In this document: positions 19,989 through 32,129 of the stretch, in pieces | Numbering within the stretch: position 1 is the first letter of the stretch | How the letters are laid out: every line of letters starts with the position of its first letter | DNA from: Hirsutella rhossiliensis | Taxonomy: Eukaryota; Ascomycota; Sordariomycetes; Hypocreales; Ophiocordycipitaceae | Direction: 5' to 3' | Length of the DNA: 64,000 nt | Assembly: GCF_020360975.1 (NCBI RefSeq) | Contig: NW_025408671.1 | Coordinates: 4,154,001 to 4,218,000 of the forward strand | Program-made: the position numbers and the translations under genes | The notes under the pieces: generated by a model | Databases searched by the model: none | What the model was told of the DNA's origin: nothing | Seen by the model: the letters and a program-made list of their open reading frames with translations, nothing else

Positions 19989-22900
19989 ATGTCGGTTCAA
20001 ACGAGAGACACCCATATAGACTTGCGCCCGTTCGCGATTGAATCCATCCAAAGAGTCATCAAGATGGCCAAAACCATACAATTCGGACACACCCAAGACG
20101 ACAAAAAGGCGTCGCAGTTCTGCGGCACATGCGCCAGCACTTTATGGAGCATCAAATGCCATTTGCAAAAACCGCACCAAGCTCGAGATGAGAGCCAGAA
20201 GAAGGTCGAGGGTCTCCTGAACAACCTCGAGAGGCTCTGCAGCGTAGGTACATGTGTTATTAACTTATTCTCATCCTCCAACCCAGAGAACTCCCCGGGT
20301 CTATTGGTCTGTTACTGACCTTGATGCTTAGTGGCCTCGGTCCTTGCAAAGGAGCTGTTCCAGAATAAACACAAATCGCTGGCCAACCCTCAATGCTCTT
20401 CAGTATCCACTCCCCAGGGACAAGGCAACCGGATGTCTTCGAAACTTTGCCTCCGCAGACAATGGCGCCACTTTGGATAGTCAATTGGAGCTCGTCAAGA
20501 AATTCAGGAGATTCTCTGGAAAGAGCGTGAAAGAAGAGACGGCGCAGGCCTTGGCAGAACCACCCAGCGAATGCTCTTCGTCACCCCGGCATCTCAAAGG
20601 GCAACAAATGGGCTTCGAGATGGACGACGACATTCAGCATCTTCACAGCACCTTGCTCCGATATCAAAAATGCCGTCGGGAGGGCTCCCATAGGAGTATA
20701 ATAACAAACATCCGACTGAATGGCTACAGAAGACTCGCTGCCAACGATGCCACCGCAGAATTTGGCGTCCTCTTTTTCGATCATCCCCACACAGGAGAAT
20801 GTCATTGGCAGGAGGCCTGCATCCAGATATGTCCTCGGCAGCCTTCGACGGCATCCAGAATGTAGCGCCTTACGTCTATCCAAGACACGTTTGACGGATG
20901 CTCGCTAATGTTCCTGCAGACGCTTTTGGGACGACGAGCATGAGCAGCAGCCATCTTCACCATCCCAATGCCATGAAAACTACACGCCAATTTCCTATTC
21001 GAATTTCTGTCATTATATCAGTAGTAGAAGCCAAGCGCAACTTCTTCTCTCGGCTCAGAATGGCATGCTCATGCTCCGAAGGCATTGCGACATAAGCCGA
21101 AACTGGATATCGAATCAACGGGCAGTGCCCCTGGCAACCCTTCTCCGCGAACACGAGGCGAGATTCACGGAAAAGATGAAAGCTGTCCTGGCCATGCTGC
21201 TGGCAAGGGCAGCCTGGCAGTTCTATGACTCGGCGCTCATCGGCCAAGGCTTGACCAAGGAAAACGTCCATTTTCTCTTCGAAGAGCGCGACCGCATACA
21301 CGGCGTCTTTATAAACGAGCCTATGCTGGTAACTCGGTTCAAGGACGACAGCACCAGTGAGATGGATCTTGGTTCCGAAGTTCAGGGCGAAGCCGTGCGT
21401 ACAGCAGCCATTCACGATAGGCCAAAGCTTCTGGCTCTCGGCCTTTTGCTTCTGGAGCTCGAGACGGGGACGCCTATGGAAACATATCGGGAAGACCCGG
21501 ACCTTCGCCCGGCCGGACCGTTGAATGTCAACACAGACCACAAGATTGCCAAAAAGCTCCTTGATCCGAAACATCCTGCCTACATTCTCCGCGAGATATC
21601 CCCTTTTTCCCCGTTCAGGAAAGTTCTTCCCATGTGTATCGAAGCGGGAGAGCTCACAAGAAGGCTTCACGAGAACCTCAGCGCTCAGAAAAAGACCAAC
21701 CCATCACTCGATCCGTCTAAAGCCTTGATTTATAGCGAGATTGTGCTTCCGTTCGAGCAGTGGGTGACCAATTACGACGATCCTGACATGGTAAAGGTGC
21801 TTTACAAGATACAACGACCATCAGTACCGGGGATCATTGGGCCAACGCCACAGGTTCCGTCTCGCCCAGAGCCACATACAGTTATTAACCGCAACATTGT
21901 CCAAGACAACGAATACACGTAACTCACTTGACAGCGAGTACTTTACGATACAGCGCTAACTGGTTATAGAACACGCCGACTCTCGCAACGATGGTTCGAA
22001 AACTACGACCAGCTCAAAGAGGTTCTGCAACCACAAGACGGCGAGACTGGAGCCAAGTACCAACGTGTCAAGATTGCGGTATTAGACACGGGCATCGACC
22101 CGGGCGACTACTGGTTTTACCGCGATTCTAGAATCATCGACCAGTATAAAGACTTTGTGGATTCCGACCACAAAGGTGTCCCGAATGACGAAACCGGCCA
22201 TGGCTCTGCTGCCGTGTCTCTCCTTGTGAAGACATGCCCCAACGCAGGTCTCTACTTGGCGAGGGTGCTCAAGACAAATAGCCCGACGCGTGCCGAGGTG
22301 GATAATGTGGTCAATGTATTCGCCGCAAACTCCAGAGCCACGCGTTATGCAGCAGATGATGGCTGACATGGGCCTTCCCAGGCGATTGACTGGGCCATCG
22401 GCCACAAAGTCGATATCATCACCATGGCCCTCGGCTTCAGGGAACACCAGCCTGACATCGCCGATGCGATCACAAAGGCGCGTGGGCAGCAAATACTCAT
22501 TTTCTCGGTCGCGTCCAACGCCAGGAACATGGACCGAATCTATTTCCCCGCGAGGATTCACGACCAAGTCTTCGGAATCTTCTCCACCAACGGCGGCAAC
22601 CGCGAGTCCAGGGATCTGAACCCGTCTCCCGACGACCGGCAGCACAGCTTCGCCATCTTCGGCGAGGGCGTCGAGCTTACCGAGAATGCACCTCTGGTGC
22701 GGGGAACTTCGTACTCGACGTCCATCGCGGCCGGCTTGGCGGCCATGCTGCTGGACTTTTCGCGGCAGGAGACGAGCCAAGTCGAAGCTTTCGATCTTTC
22801 ACGACTGAGAGAGATGAAGGTCATGACAAGGGTGCTCCTGGAGATGGCGAGGGAAAGCAGTGATGGCAAGTACAAGTGCATCCGCCCGTGGGACGTCTTG

Positions 22901-23005
22901 AGGAGCCGGCTTGACCCTTGCCACGTGGCAATGACAGGCGTACAGCGGAAGAGTCAACGTGAGTGGATCCGAGGGACCATTGAAAGGTTGCTAGAGAATA
23001 GTTAG
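19989..23005 (+). CDS. DUF7580-like domain fused to subtilisin-like (S8) serine protease
   Basis: Five exons, 19989-20243, 20332-20861, 20920-21918, 21970-22315 and 22382-23005, give 917 residues; every junction keeps frame. Residues from about 200 to 580 resemble the fungal DUF7580 helical domain: GYRRLAAN...FGVLFFDHPH, LLREHEARFTEKMKAVLAMLLARAAWQFYDS, and HDRPKLLALGLLLLELETG. The C-terminal third is a peptidase S8 domain with the catalytic triad Asp634 (AVLDTGID), His672 (ETGHGSAA) and Ser820 (RGTSYSTSIAAG). The protein lacks a signal peptide and pro-domain, so it is probably intracellular. Proteins of this architecture are widespread in filamentous ascomycetes and sit among NLR-like and prion-propagation-type families; cleavage of partners on recognition is a hypothesis only. 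All catalytic residues are present, so activity is plausible. Confidence 0.85.
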
Positions 23006-23528
23006 GGCGACTTTTATTTATGCTGCGGTTCTGTTGAATGGGAGAACTTATTCCACCCAGGGGACCATGTCTGATAGGGCCTACGGTAACTAGTCGCTTG
23101 GCTGATTGATCGAGTATTACTATTCGTACACCACAGTAAGTTACACACGCATACGTACCAAGTCAGCCCGCCCTGCCCATTTGTACCCGGGTTGCCTGCA
23201 GGGGAACAAGCACGTGACTTTCGTACTTTTTGATTCATACGAATACGGAGTACCAACGACTCCGCGCGTGCCCCGCTCCCCGCACGCCCCGCATGCCTAC
23301 GCATAGCTCCCCTAGCACGGACCACGCAATTTCCTCCGACGGACCTTGGCGTCCTCTAGCTGCCTGTCAGCGGATGGGAGTAAGTGCAATCCTGGGCTTG
23401 GATGTTTGGCGTAAGACGAGCGTACGGCCTTCTCACACAGAGCGAAGCAAGCAAGCAGTGTCTGCTCATCACCGACCACAATCACTCAATTAGGAGTTCA
23501 CGCTGTGACACGCTCCTCTGCCGCTGGA
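23006..23528. other. Intergenic, promoter of the SDR gene
   Basis: About 520 nt. It holds short runs such as GAATACGGAGTAC near 23240 and GC-rich promoter-like DNA but no gene. Confidence 0.4.
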
Positions 23529-24701
23529 ATGCTGCCACACACTCGACTCCTCCCCCGCGAGGGCTTCTGCGGCGACGTCGTCATCAGGGTCCTCGGCCTC
23601 ACCGTATTCAACCCGGTCCTGCTGTTACCCTTGGCCCTCGTCGCGCGCTTCACCGACAAGGGACACGGCCTTTCCGACCTCCATCCTTGGGCTTCGACGA
23701 CGCTGACGGTGCTCCTGTCCCTATCCCTTATTGTTCGCGCCGACGCCTGGCTGTCGGACAAGGCCCGGAACAACTGGATCGACGATGCGTACGATTGGTC
23801 CAAGGAGATAGTCTTGGTGACGGGGGGGGCCCAAGGCATTGGCGGGTCCATGGTCCGGTTTCTAGACGACAAGGGCATCATGGTCGTGGTGCTGGACCTA
23901 CAGCCCATGTCCTTTACGACGTGTGAGTCCTAGCCTGCCATGTCTCGGTTTTGTCAACGAGGCTAGGTATGCTGACGTGCAACAGCGTCCCGGGTGCACC
24001 ACTTTCACTGCGACATCAGGTCCCCGGAGAGGGTCAAGGCAGTGGCGGACGCGGTCAGGGCCAAGGTCGGCCATCCGACCGTCGTCATCAACAATGCCGG
24101 CGTGGTCCGAGGCAAAACTGTCTTGGATGCCGAGCCCACCGACGTGCGATTCACCTTTGACGTCAACACGCTGTCCCATTTCTGGGTCACCAAGGCCTTC
24201 CTCCCCAACATGACGGCGCGCAACCATGGCATGGTGGTGACCGTCTCGTCCATTGCCGCGTGGGCTGCTGCCCCCGGCATGGTGGACTACAGCGCATCCA
24301 AGGCCGCGGCCAAGGTGTTTAGCGAGGGCCTGGCAGCCGAGCTCTCGGCCATATACGGAGCGCCCAATGTCCGCACCGTCTCGGTTCATCCAGGCTATAC
24401 CAAGACGGCCCTCTTCCAAGGTTTCAAGCAGAGGTCGAGGTTTCTGGTGCCCCCGCTGGAGCCGGATTCGGTTGCCGAGGCTGTGGTAAAGCAGGTGCTG
24501 ACGGGACGGAGCGCCCAAGTCATTCTTCCTAGGTGCACGGCGGCTTTGCGCATCTTGCCCGAGTGGTTCGGCGTCCCGTTCCGGGCCCGGACGTTGAAGA
24601 GTGTTATGGCGGGCTTCAGAGGGAGACAAGTTGTTAATGACGTCGACGCTCCTTACGAGGGCAAGTATAACTCGAGGAAGGGGGCGAGAGGCGAGGAATA
24701 G
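23529..24701 (+). CDS. Membrane-anchored short-chain dehydrogenase/reductase (DHRS3/RDH-like)
   Basis: Exons 23529-23922 and 23986-24701 give 369 residues (donor GTGAGT, acceptor CAACAG). The N terminus has two hydrophobic segments, VIRVLGLTVFNPVLLLPLALV and TTLTVLLSLSLIV, likely anchoring the enzyme in the ER or lipid droplets. The Rossmann domain shows the NAD(P)-binding TGGAQGIG, NNAG, the catalytic Ser in TVSSIAAW, and YSASK with the active-site Tyr and Lys. The sequence after the catalytic motif (TVSVHPGYTKTALFQGF) and the C-terminal helix match the retinal/17-beta-hydroxysteroid-type classical SDR group. The substrate is unknown; lipids, sterols or retinoid-like aldehydes are the usual choices. 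No biosynthetic partner genes are adjacent. Confidence 0.88.
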
Positions 24702-27413
24702 GAGGGGTCAGCTTGAGCCTGAGATTGTGAGGGTGATATTGGCTTGCGGCGACATAATGGCGCGGCTTCGTGAAGTGAACGTTGGTGGTGGTAGTGATAA
24801 GGATGCTGCTAGGTACCGTGGAGAGGGCTCGATCGAAGCGCAATAACGGGCAAATGCGGAGCGACTCGGCGATCCCAACCACGACTCGACGTGTTGTAGA
24901 TGACCGATGGGCTGATGATGACTGGCGAAGCGAACGGCCGTCTCTGGCACGAGGACAGCTGCAAGCGTGGTCCCATTTCAGCTGCCTGTGACTACGGCCC
25001 TGACAGCAGCAGCAGTCTTGTTTGTGTTGCAGGGTCCATCAGACCATGTCGAGAGCGGGGGAGCGGCAGCGTGGTCTGACGAAGTCGCGGAAGAACGGAT
25101 GAGCGGGAGAGGCGAGTTGCGAATTGCGAGGCTTTACGGGCCGGTTCCGAAGAGCGCCGGGCTGAGGACGAGGAGCGAGGCCGGCATGGTTGGTGTATGT
25201 TGGTCACATGCAGCATCACGACTGCCGTTGCTGTACTGTGCTTTGTAGTCTGTTGCTGTTGTCATCGACGACCAACGGAGCAAGGATTGTTGCATCTGCA
25301 TGGTCCGCGTCACCATGTTGCTGTCTTGACTTGGGAGCATCACGAGGTGCTTGTGCGTTGATCGAGTGACTGCATTGGCAGCATGTACTTCGTACCGCAA
25401 AGCAGGGCACCTTGGCGCACTGTCCGATGCCGATGAGGCTCTGCGTGCAGACACTGTGCAGGCAAATGTTGGCACACGGTGCAGATACCAGGGAATGGGT
25501 GCTCTCCCGCCCAAGTCGGTCCCGACCCGGCTTGACTGGAGCGTCCGCGTCGCAAGCCCTAAAGCCAGCGCGTGAGGCGACGGGGAGGGCGAAACTACCC
25601 CAAACGGCGCTCTCGGCCTTTTTTCTTTTTCTTTTTGCGGGCTCGAATCTTCAAGATGAAGACTGCCAGAAAGTGGCACCACTCATCGAAGGCTGCAGCC
25701 AATCAGACGGGCTCGGTCAGTCAAAGAGCCCCCTGGTTACAAGGAGAAGGAGAGATGCGTGTCAGCGAAATCAGCCCATTCTGGCCTCACGATCACCGCA
25801 GCACGCAATCAGGTCATGCCACTTTCCACCGTCTTTTCCTCTCGCTCTGTTGCTTGTCGGAGGACCCTCCCTCCGCCATTCCCATCCCCCATTGCCCTCC
25901 CTTGTCTTTCTTGTTTTTCTCTGCTGCAGAGAGTCACCAACAAGTATCCGTACGTAGACGCATTCTACAGCTCCCGCTCATTCGGTGTCGTCCAAATACA
26001 TATGTGTAGTAGGTACCTAGGTACCTAGGTACCTACCTAGCCTACCAGGTACTTACCTTACCTACCTTGTAATAGCTAGCTCTAAGCCAAGCAAGGTACC
26101 TGCATGCCCGCCCTGTTGCCGCCCAGCACCATGTTCCTCACATGCTGTGCTCGCAACTCTATCAGAGATAAGGTCGCGCCGCGCATGAGAAAAGGCTTCT
26201 GCGGAGGGACCACGTAGGATATATCCATTCACAGAACGTATCGAGCAGTTGTTTTTCATCTTGTGATTCCGGCCCAGCGAAAATGTGCGTACAAAGATAC
26301 TGAAGATATAAGGGGAGGCACATGCGTCCAGCTAATCCGGTCATCGATAAAGGCCATTTCACGACTGGCTGTTACGTCTCTCCACACCCGCTTCGGGCCT
26401 TGGAGCTGTGCTTCGCACTACTACCTAGTACCTAGAGACAGGCAGGTACAGCATGTACAGAAACCACTAGGTAGGTAGGTAGGTAGCCTCGCAGTGCATC
26501 TGCATCGTGTGAGGCTCGTGTGTACATGTATGTCGTTATGACCTTCGGGGGTACGCTCTAGTACCTGGGACAGGTCTGGGCTACTGGATTCCCTGCGAAT
26601 GCGAGGCCCTATACAGCGTACCTCAGGTATCAGCTCGTACCTTACTTAGAAGAGACCATGGCACGTACGTCACCTATAATGGCTCTCCGTCTCATCGTAC
26701 CTTCCTCAAACTGCTCCGTACTTGCCTGATGGATTAGTTAGGCCGCCCAAAAAAAAAGACTGCCATCGTCACCTTTTCCCATTTCCTCTCCTCACTGTAC
26801 TCTTAGTCTCATATTGTCCCACCTCAAAAAGAAGACGGCACCTCCAGCTCGCCAATCGTCCGCTCCTCTGAAACTTCCACTTTTCCGAGGCACAGCTTCT
26901 CACCCGACCTTCCCTTTGGCGCTTCCGGGGCCCGGCGGGCAGAGCACCCTAGACATACATACACCATAGGTTCGGGCAATCGTACATACAGCCGGTCAGT
27001 CAGTCACCAGGTCTGCCCTGTTCGGGGCTCACCGAGAGAGCACGGCCAAGGCACAGCCGGAAATCCCAATCGTGTCCTGAATCACGTCTTCGCCATCTCC
27101 CGTGCTTCAACCCGTCATTACTGTCTGTCGCTTCTCCGACTTTTCACGCCTTCTAATCTCTCTGCTGTGCTGCTTCGACATCTCCAGCTCGGGCCCGTCA
27201 CCTACTCGATACGCACACGGCGTCGCCAGGCCGCTCATACGCCCATCCAGGGCACCCACTGACCACGTCTCATCACCCCCTCCGCTGAGGCTCTTCAGCT
27301 CAGCTCGCGACTCGCTCCACAGTCCGCAGCCTCGTCAGGCGCCCCCTCCTTCTTCTCATCTCGTGCTCTCCGAACCTCTCTTCTCCGCGCCTCCTCCCAC
27401 CGCTGCCGCCGAC
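24702..27413. other. 2.7-kb intergenic region with TAGGTACC-type repeats
   Basis: No convincing gene. Frames open between 25410 and 26010 have arbitrary composition. The stretch 26000-26500 is rich in GTAC, CTAGG and GGTAC words. The interval 26740-27410, directly upstream of the monooxygenase start, has pyrimidine-rich runs typical of a strong fungal promoter and 5' leader. Confidence 0.5.
26009..26036. repeat. 28-bp perfect palindrome built of CTAGGTAC units
   Basis: Three and a half copies of the 8-mer CTAGGTAC form a sequence identical to its own reverse complement. Related GGTAC/CCTACC words continue to about 26070, and a (GGTA)n run lies at 26467-26486. Confidence 0.85.
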
Positions 27414-29628
27414 ATGGCGCCTGGCATACTCGACGGCAGCTCTGCGCTCGACACCCCCTTGGTCGACGTCGAGCACCAACTCGCACCCGTCGACGAGGAC
27501 CAGGAAATGGACGCCGTCGCCGACCTCACCATGCTGCGCAGCTTCCCCGAGCCTCCCGCGGAATGCCAGGTCTGCATCGTCGGTGCCGGTCCCGCAGGCC
27601 TCATGCTGGCCGCCACTCTTACCAGGTGCGGCATCCACGTCGAGGTCATTGATGACAGGGCCGACCATACACCCGTGGGAAGGTAGGTCTCACCGCTACT
27701 CCCTCATCTCGCTCCCGGCGACGTTACTTGACCCCCAGTCTTTCTCGACTGGCGCTGACTACCCATGCGTGCGCTCGCAGGGCAGATGGCCTCCAGCCGA
27801 AGACCATCGAGACGTTCAGACAGCTGCGCCTGGCCGACACCCTGCTTCAGCGTGGCGTCTGCGTCTTCGACATTTCCTTCTGGCGCAGCACCGCCGAGGA
27901 ACCGCTTCATCGGCTGGGTCGTGAAGTCCACTACCCCCCTATCATCGACGTCCTGGACCCTTACATCCTTCTGGTCCACCAGGGCATCGTCGAGAGCCTC
28001 TTCATCGACGACATGAAGAAGCGAGGCAAAGACGTCCGTCGAAACACGGCCTTCGACTCCTACGACCATGTTGCAGGCAAGTCCGGCCAGCTACAGGTCA
28101 ACTGTCGAATCAACGTCACCCACGACAAGCGAACAATCCTGACCCGATACCTGGTGGGCTGTGAGTAGTTCCTCCGCCCTCTCCCTCTGCCGGGCTGACT
28201 CGCCCTGTTTTAGGCGATGGAGCGCACTCCAAGGTTCGAAAGAGCATCCCCGACGTCGAGGCCGTGGGCATGTCCCAGGCCGCCATCTGGGGCGTGCTGG
28301 ACGGCGAGCTCATTACCAATTTCCCCGACATTTGGTCCAAGACTCTGGTGTATTCCGAGGAGCATGGGTCCATTCTCATCATTCCGCGCGAGAGAAATAT
28401 GACTCGCTTCTATATCGAGCTCAAGGCTTGCGCGTCGACGGACCGGCGCCAGCTCGGCCAGAACTTTGTCATGCAACAGGCAAGAAAGATCATGGCGCCC
28501 TTCAGCGTCGACTGGAGGTACATAGAATGGTTCGGGCGCTACCAGGTCGGCCAGCGCGTGGCGAGCCGCTTCGCGGATGCCAAAACCCGCGTCTTCCTCT
28601 CCGGCGACGCCAGCCACACCCACTCCCCCAAGGCGGCGCAGGGCATGAACACGTCTATGCACGACTCGTGGAACCTCTCGTGGAAGCTCAATCTCGCCGT
28701 GCGCGGTCTGGCCAAGCCGGAGCTGCTGGAGAGCTACGAGAAGGAACGGCGCAAGATCGCCCTGGATCTCGTCAACTTCGACTACGAGCACGCCAACCAG
28801 ATTGCCGGCGGCGACGCGGTGGCTCTGGCCAAGAACTTCAAAGCAAACGTTCGCTTCATCTCGGGCATCGGGGCCGAGTACGGCAATAGCTCCATCAATC
28901 GGGCGGGCTCGTCGGACGGTCCCCCACTCGTCGGCGATGCCCGGCCGGGATGTTTGCTCCCGCCCGCCAAGGTTACGCGCTACATCGACTCCAACCCGGT
29001 CGACGTGCAGCTCGACATCCCCATGCTCGGCCAGTTCCGCATCTTCTTGCTCATGTGGGACGTGCAGCAAGCGGCGCCCTTCTTGACAACCTTTTGCCGC
29101 GCCATTGCCGACACCAGCTCCTTTGTCAGCCAGATCTCGGCTGCCGCGAGTGCATCCTACGCCACGCAGCCCCGACTGGGGTCCCCCGAAGACGTCTACA
29201 TCCGCCCCGAGCGGTACACGGCCGTCAGCCATCTGTTCACATTTGCACTGATCAGTAGGTGCCCCCTTCCCAAGAGTCACGTGGACGAGAAAGCGCGAGA
29301 GAGGAAAGTGCTGCTGACAAGAGGACCAGCAACCATGGCCAAGGCGGAAATTGAAATATCCGACCTTCCAGCCATGCTCCAGGACAGCCGTTGGACGCTG
29401 TACCTCGACGACATACCCGAGAAGGACACGAGGGGTCAGCTCTGCACCGACAAGTGGCTCGGCAGCCTCGAACCGGGCGAAGTAGCCATTGTCAACGTAC
29501 GCCCGGATGGCTACGTAGGTTCCGTGGACCGATGGGACTCGAGCGTCGACGATGCCGGAGTGGAAGCCGCGCGTTGGGTGGACGACTACTATGGGGGCTT
29601 TATGCAGATTCCGAAGCCAACGACGTGA
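27414..29628 (+). CDS. FAD-dependent aromatic-ring monooxygenase (phenol 2-monooxygenase type)
   Basis: Exons 27414-27682, 27781-28160, 28214-29254 and 29330-29628 give 662 residues. The last intron (75 nt) is a multiple of three and open, so retention would add 25 residues. The FAD-binding Rossmann motif is VCIVGAGPAGLMLAATL near residue 55; the second FAD motif is VFLSGDASHTHSPKAAQGMN. The C-terminal part (EDVYIRPERYTAV, then RPDGYVGSV) corresponds to the thioredoxin-fold dimerisation domain of phenol hydroxylases. Expected reaction: NADPH- and O2-dependent ortho-hydroxylation of a phenolic compound. The substrate is unknown; it could serve catabolism of plant or insect phenolics or tailoring of a metabolite, but no biosynthetic cluster is beside it. 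The start was chosen at MAPGILDG because the upstream in-frame sequence looks like leader. Confidence 0.9.
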
Positions 29629-30307
29629 TACCACTGAGCCCGACGAACGATCCTTGCCTAGAATCCCCTCCCCCCTTTCTTCGGGCATCGCGAGACGTCC
29701 ATTTCACCAATGAAAGCTCGTGGATCAAAGTTCCCATATTTTTGTTATTGATTTTATCTGTCTTGGTCATTGCGTCGCTCAACGTGGGGTTCGAATGTTG
29801 TTATTGATTTCCCCCTCCCCAGCAAACAGGAGCATCCGGCGAAGTTGGCGCTGAGAATTGGAACACACTTAGGGGGTAGATGAGCATTTATATGATCACA
29901 CGCCGCACACCTTTTTAAAGACAGATGGTAATTAGTTACCTCTTTTACTTGCTTTGTTTCGGGGGAGGAAGAGCGAGAGGAGCAGAGAGCCAGCCAGCCA
30001 AGGCCTGGTGGCCAGGGGCGGTTTCGCCGTGCTTGACTGGAAACAGGCACGCAGGAAAGTTGCATTTTTGCTTGGGCCTCTTCCCTCACTTGGTAACGCA
30101 GCTCGTCTCCGTAAGTTGGTGGCTTGTTCTCCTTGTACGTGGAGATGCCTCTCATTGTCATCACATGGCTATCCCCGAAAAGAGAGCAGGGCACCAATCT
30201 CTCTTGTTTCTGACCACTTTTCTTTCATACAAGAAACATCCCCATTCCCATTCTTCTCGCCACTAAACTGCCAATCAAACTCGCCCACGCCTCTCACTAC
30301 AGCACTC
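29629..30307. other. Convergent 3' flanks, no gene
   Basis: About 680 nt between the 3' ends of the monooxygenase and MMSDH genes. Short open frames only; AT-rich stretches near 29740-29810 and 29880-29950 could contain polyadenylation signals. Confidence 0.45.
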
Positions 30308-32129
30308 TCATTGCAGCGTCGGCATGTGGACGGCAGCCTTTTTGGCCACGGCGTCTGAGCTCTGCCATAGCGACGTGACCGTTTTGAGCTGCGTGTAAAA
30401 GTTGATGCCGGGCCTGCCGTAAAAGGTGTTTGCACCGCCGCCGGCGATGCTCTTCTTGTTGCCGGTAAAGGAGAACATGGGCAGGGGCACGGGGATGGGC
30501 ACGTTGACGCCCACCTGGCCGGCCTGAATGTTCTTGCGGAACGTCTCGGCCGTGGCGCCTGAGCGCGTGAAGATGGCCACACCGTTGCCGTACTCGTTGC
30601 CGTTGATGAGCTCAATGGCGTCGTCAATCGTCTCGACGTTGAGGCAGACAAGGACGGGCCCGAAGATCTCCTGTCGGTAGCACGTCATGTCGGACGTCAC
30701 GTTGGAGATGATGGTCGGGCCGACAAAGTTGCCGTTGGGGTACTTTGACGGCTTTTGGCCGCGGCCATCGAGGAGGACGGTGGCGCCCTCCTTCTCGGCG
30801 CTCGCAATAAGGCTCTCGATGCGCTGCTTGCTCTCAGGCGAGATGACGGGGCCGAGGTCGGCGCCGTCCTCGAAGCCCCCGTCCACCTTGAGCTCGCGAG
30901 CGCGCTCGGCCACCTCGGGCAGCCAGTCCTTGGTCTCGCCCACCATGACGAGGGTGCTGAGGGCCATGCAGCGCTGGCCGGCGGCCCCGAAGGCGGCGCC
31001 GACGACGCTGTTGATGAAGTGGTTCTTGTTGCAGTCGGGAAGGACGGCGGCGTGGTTCTTGGCGCCCAGGTTTGCCTGCACGCGCTTGCCGTTGGCAGAG
31101 CCGCGGCTGTAGATGTACTCGCCGGCCGCGTTGCTGCCGACGAAGCTGATGGCTTTGATGGTGGGCTCGTCGAGGATGAAGTCGACGGTGCGGCGGGCAC
31201 CGTGGATAACGTTGACGACGCCCTCGGGGAAGCCGGCCTTTTGAACCAGCTCGGCGAGGATCATGGCGGCGCCGGGGTCTCGCTCCGAGGGCTTGAGGAT
31301 GAGAGTGTTGCCGGTAATGGTGGCGATGGGAATGCACCAGAGAGGAATCATAGCGGGAAAGTCTTGTGGCCGTGTCAGCACCGTTGTCTCTGCCTGTTCC
31401 CGCTCAAACACACACACACACACACGCTCGCAAAAATATGGGTGTGGGACCAGACTCACTAAAGGGGCAGATGGCAGCGACGACGCCCAATGGCTCACGA
31501 TACGTCCTCGTTTCCATGTCCTTGGCCACCTCGAGAACCTCGCCCTTAAGCAGCTCAGGAGCGCCAATGGCGGCCTCTGCGACCTGGAGACCGCGCAGGA
31601 CGTCGCCCTTTGCATCGGCAAACGTCTTACCCTGCTCGAGAGTGATGCTGGCGGCGAGGCGGTCCCAGTTTTCGCGGATGAGCTGGACGAAGCGGAACAT
31701 GATTTGCTGGCGGGCAAGGACGGTTGTCTGGCGCCACGAGTCAAAGGCCTTTTCAGCGCTGGCCACGGCCGCCTTCATCTCGTCGTCGGTCATCTGCGGG
31801 ACGCGGGTGACGAGGTTGTTGGTGGCAGGGTCGGCGAGGTCAATGAACTTGTCGGCCTTGGACTGGACGAAGCGGTTGTCGATGAAGTAAGGCGTATTTT
31901 CCACGGACTGGACCTTGTCGTGCGTTGTCGGGTAGCTGGTGGCCGTCGAGGCCAGAGCGGCCGAGGGCTTGAGGTGCTGGGCCGTGGCATGGATCCTCCG
32001 CGCGGCGACCGACGACGCCGCCGACGTGGAGCCGGGCGAGGGCATCGTGGACGTGCAGAGGGGCGGGCGGGCGATGGCGGGACGGCGACAGGCGCTGGCA
32101 GAGACGCTCCGCAAGACAAACCGGCGCAT
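30308..32129 (-). CDS. mmsA: Methylmalonate-semialdehyde dehydrogenase (acylating), mitochondrial
   Basis: Exons 32129-31460 and 31362-30308 give 574 residues. The splice restores the diagnostic [12 protein letters not shown] motif of ALDH6-type enzymes, in which the NF residues arise across the junction. The N terminus ([23 protein letters not shown]) is basic and hydroxylated, a clear mitochondrial presequence. Other motifs are [28 protein letters not shown], and the catalytic Cys355 in [12 protein letters not shown]. The enzyme oxidises malonate and methylmalonate semialdehydes to acetyl-CoA and propionyl-CoA in valine and pyrimidine catabolism, CoA-dependently and without classic ALDH hydrolysis. 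The intron carries a CA microsatellite. Length and motifs are normal for the family. Confidence 0.96.
31405..31427. repeat. (CA)n microsatellite in the mmsA intron
   Basis: About ten CA units lie in the 97-nt intron at 31363-31459, a second example in this window of a CA repeat confined to an intron. Confidence 0.8.

Noticed and set aside
28210..29688. 492-codon minus-strand frame across the monooxygenase
   Set aside because: Shadow of the GC-rich third codon positions of the real plus-strand gene; no family resemblance.
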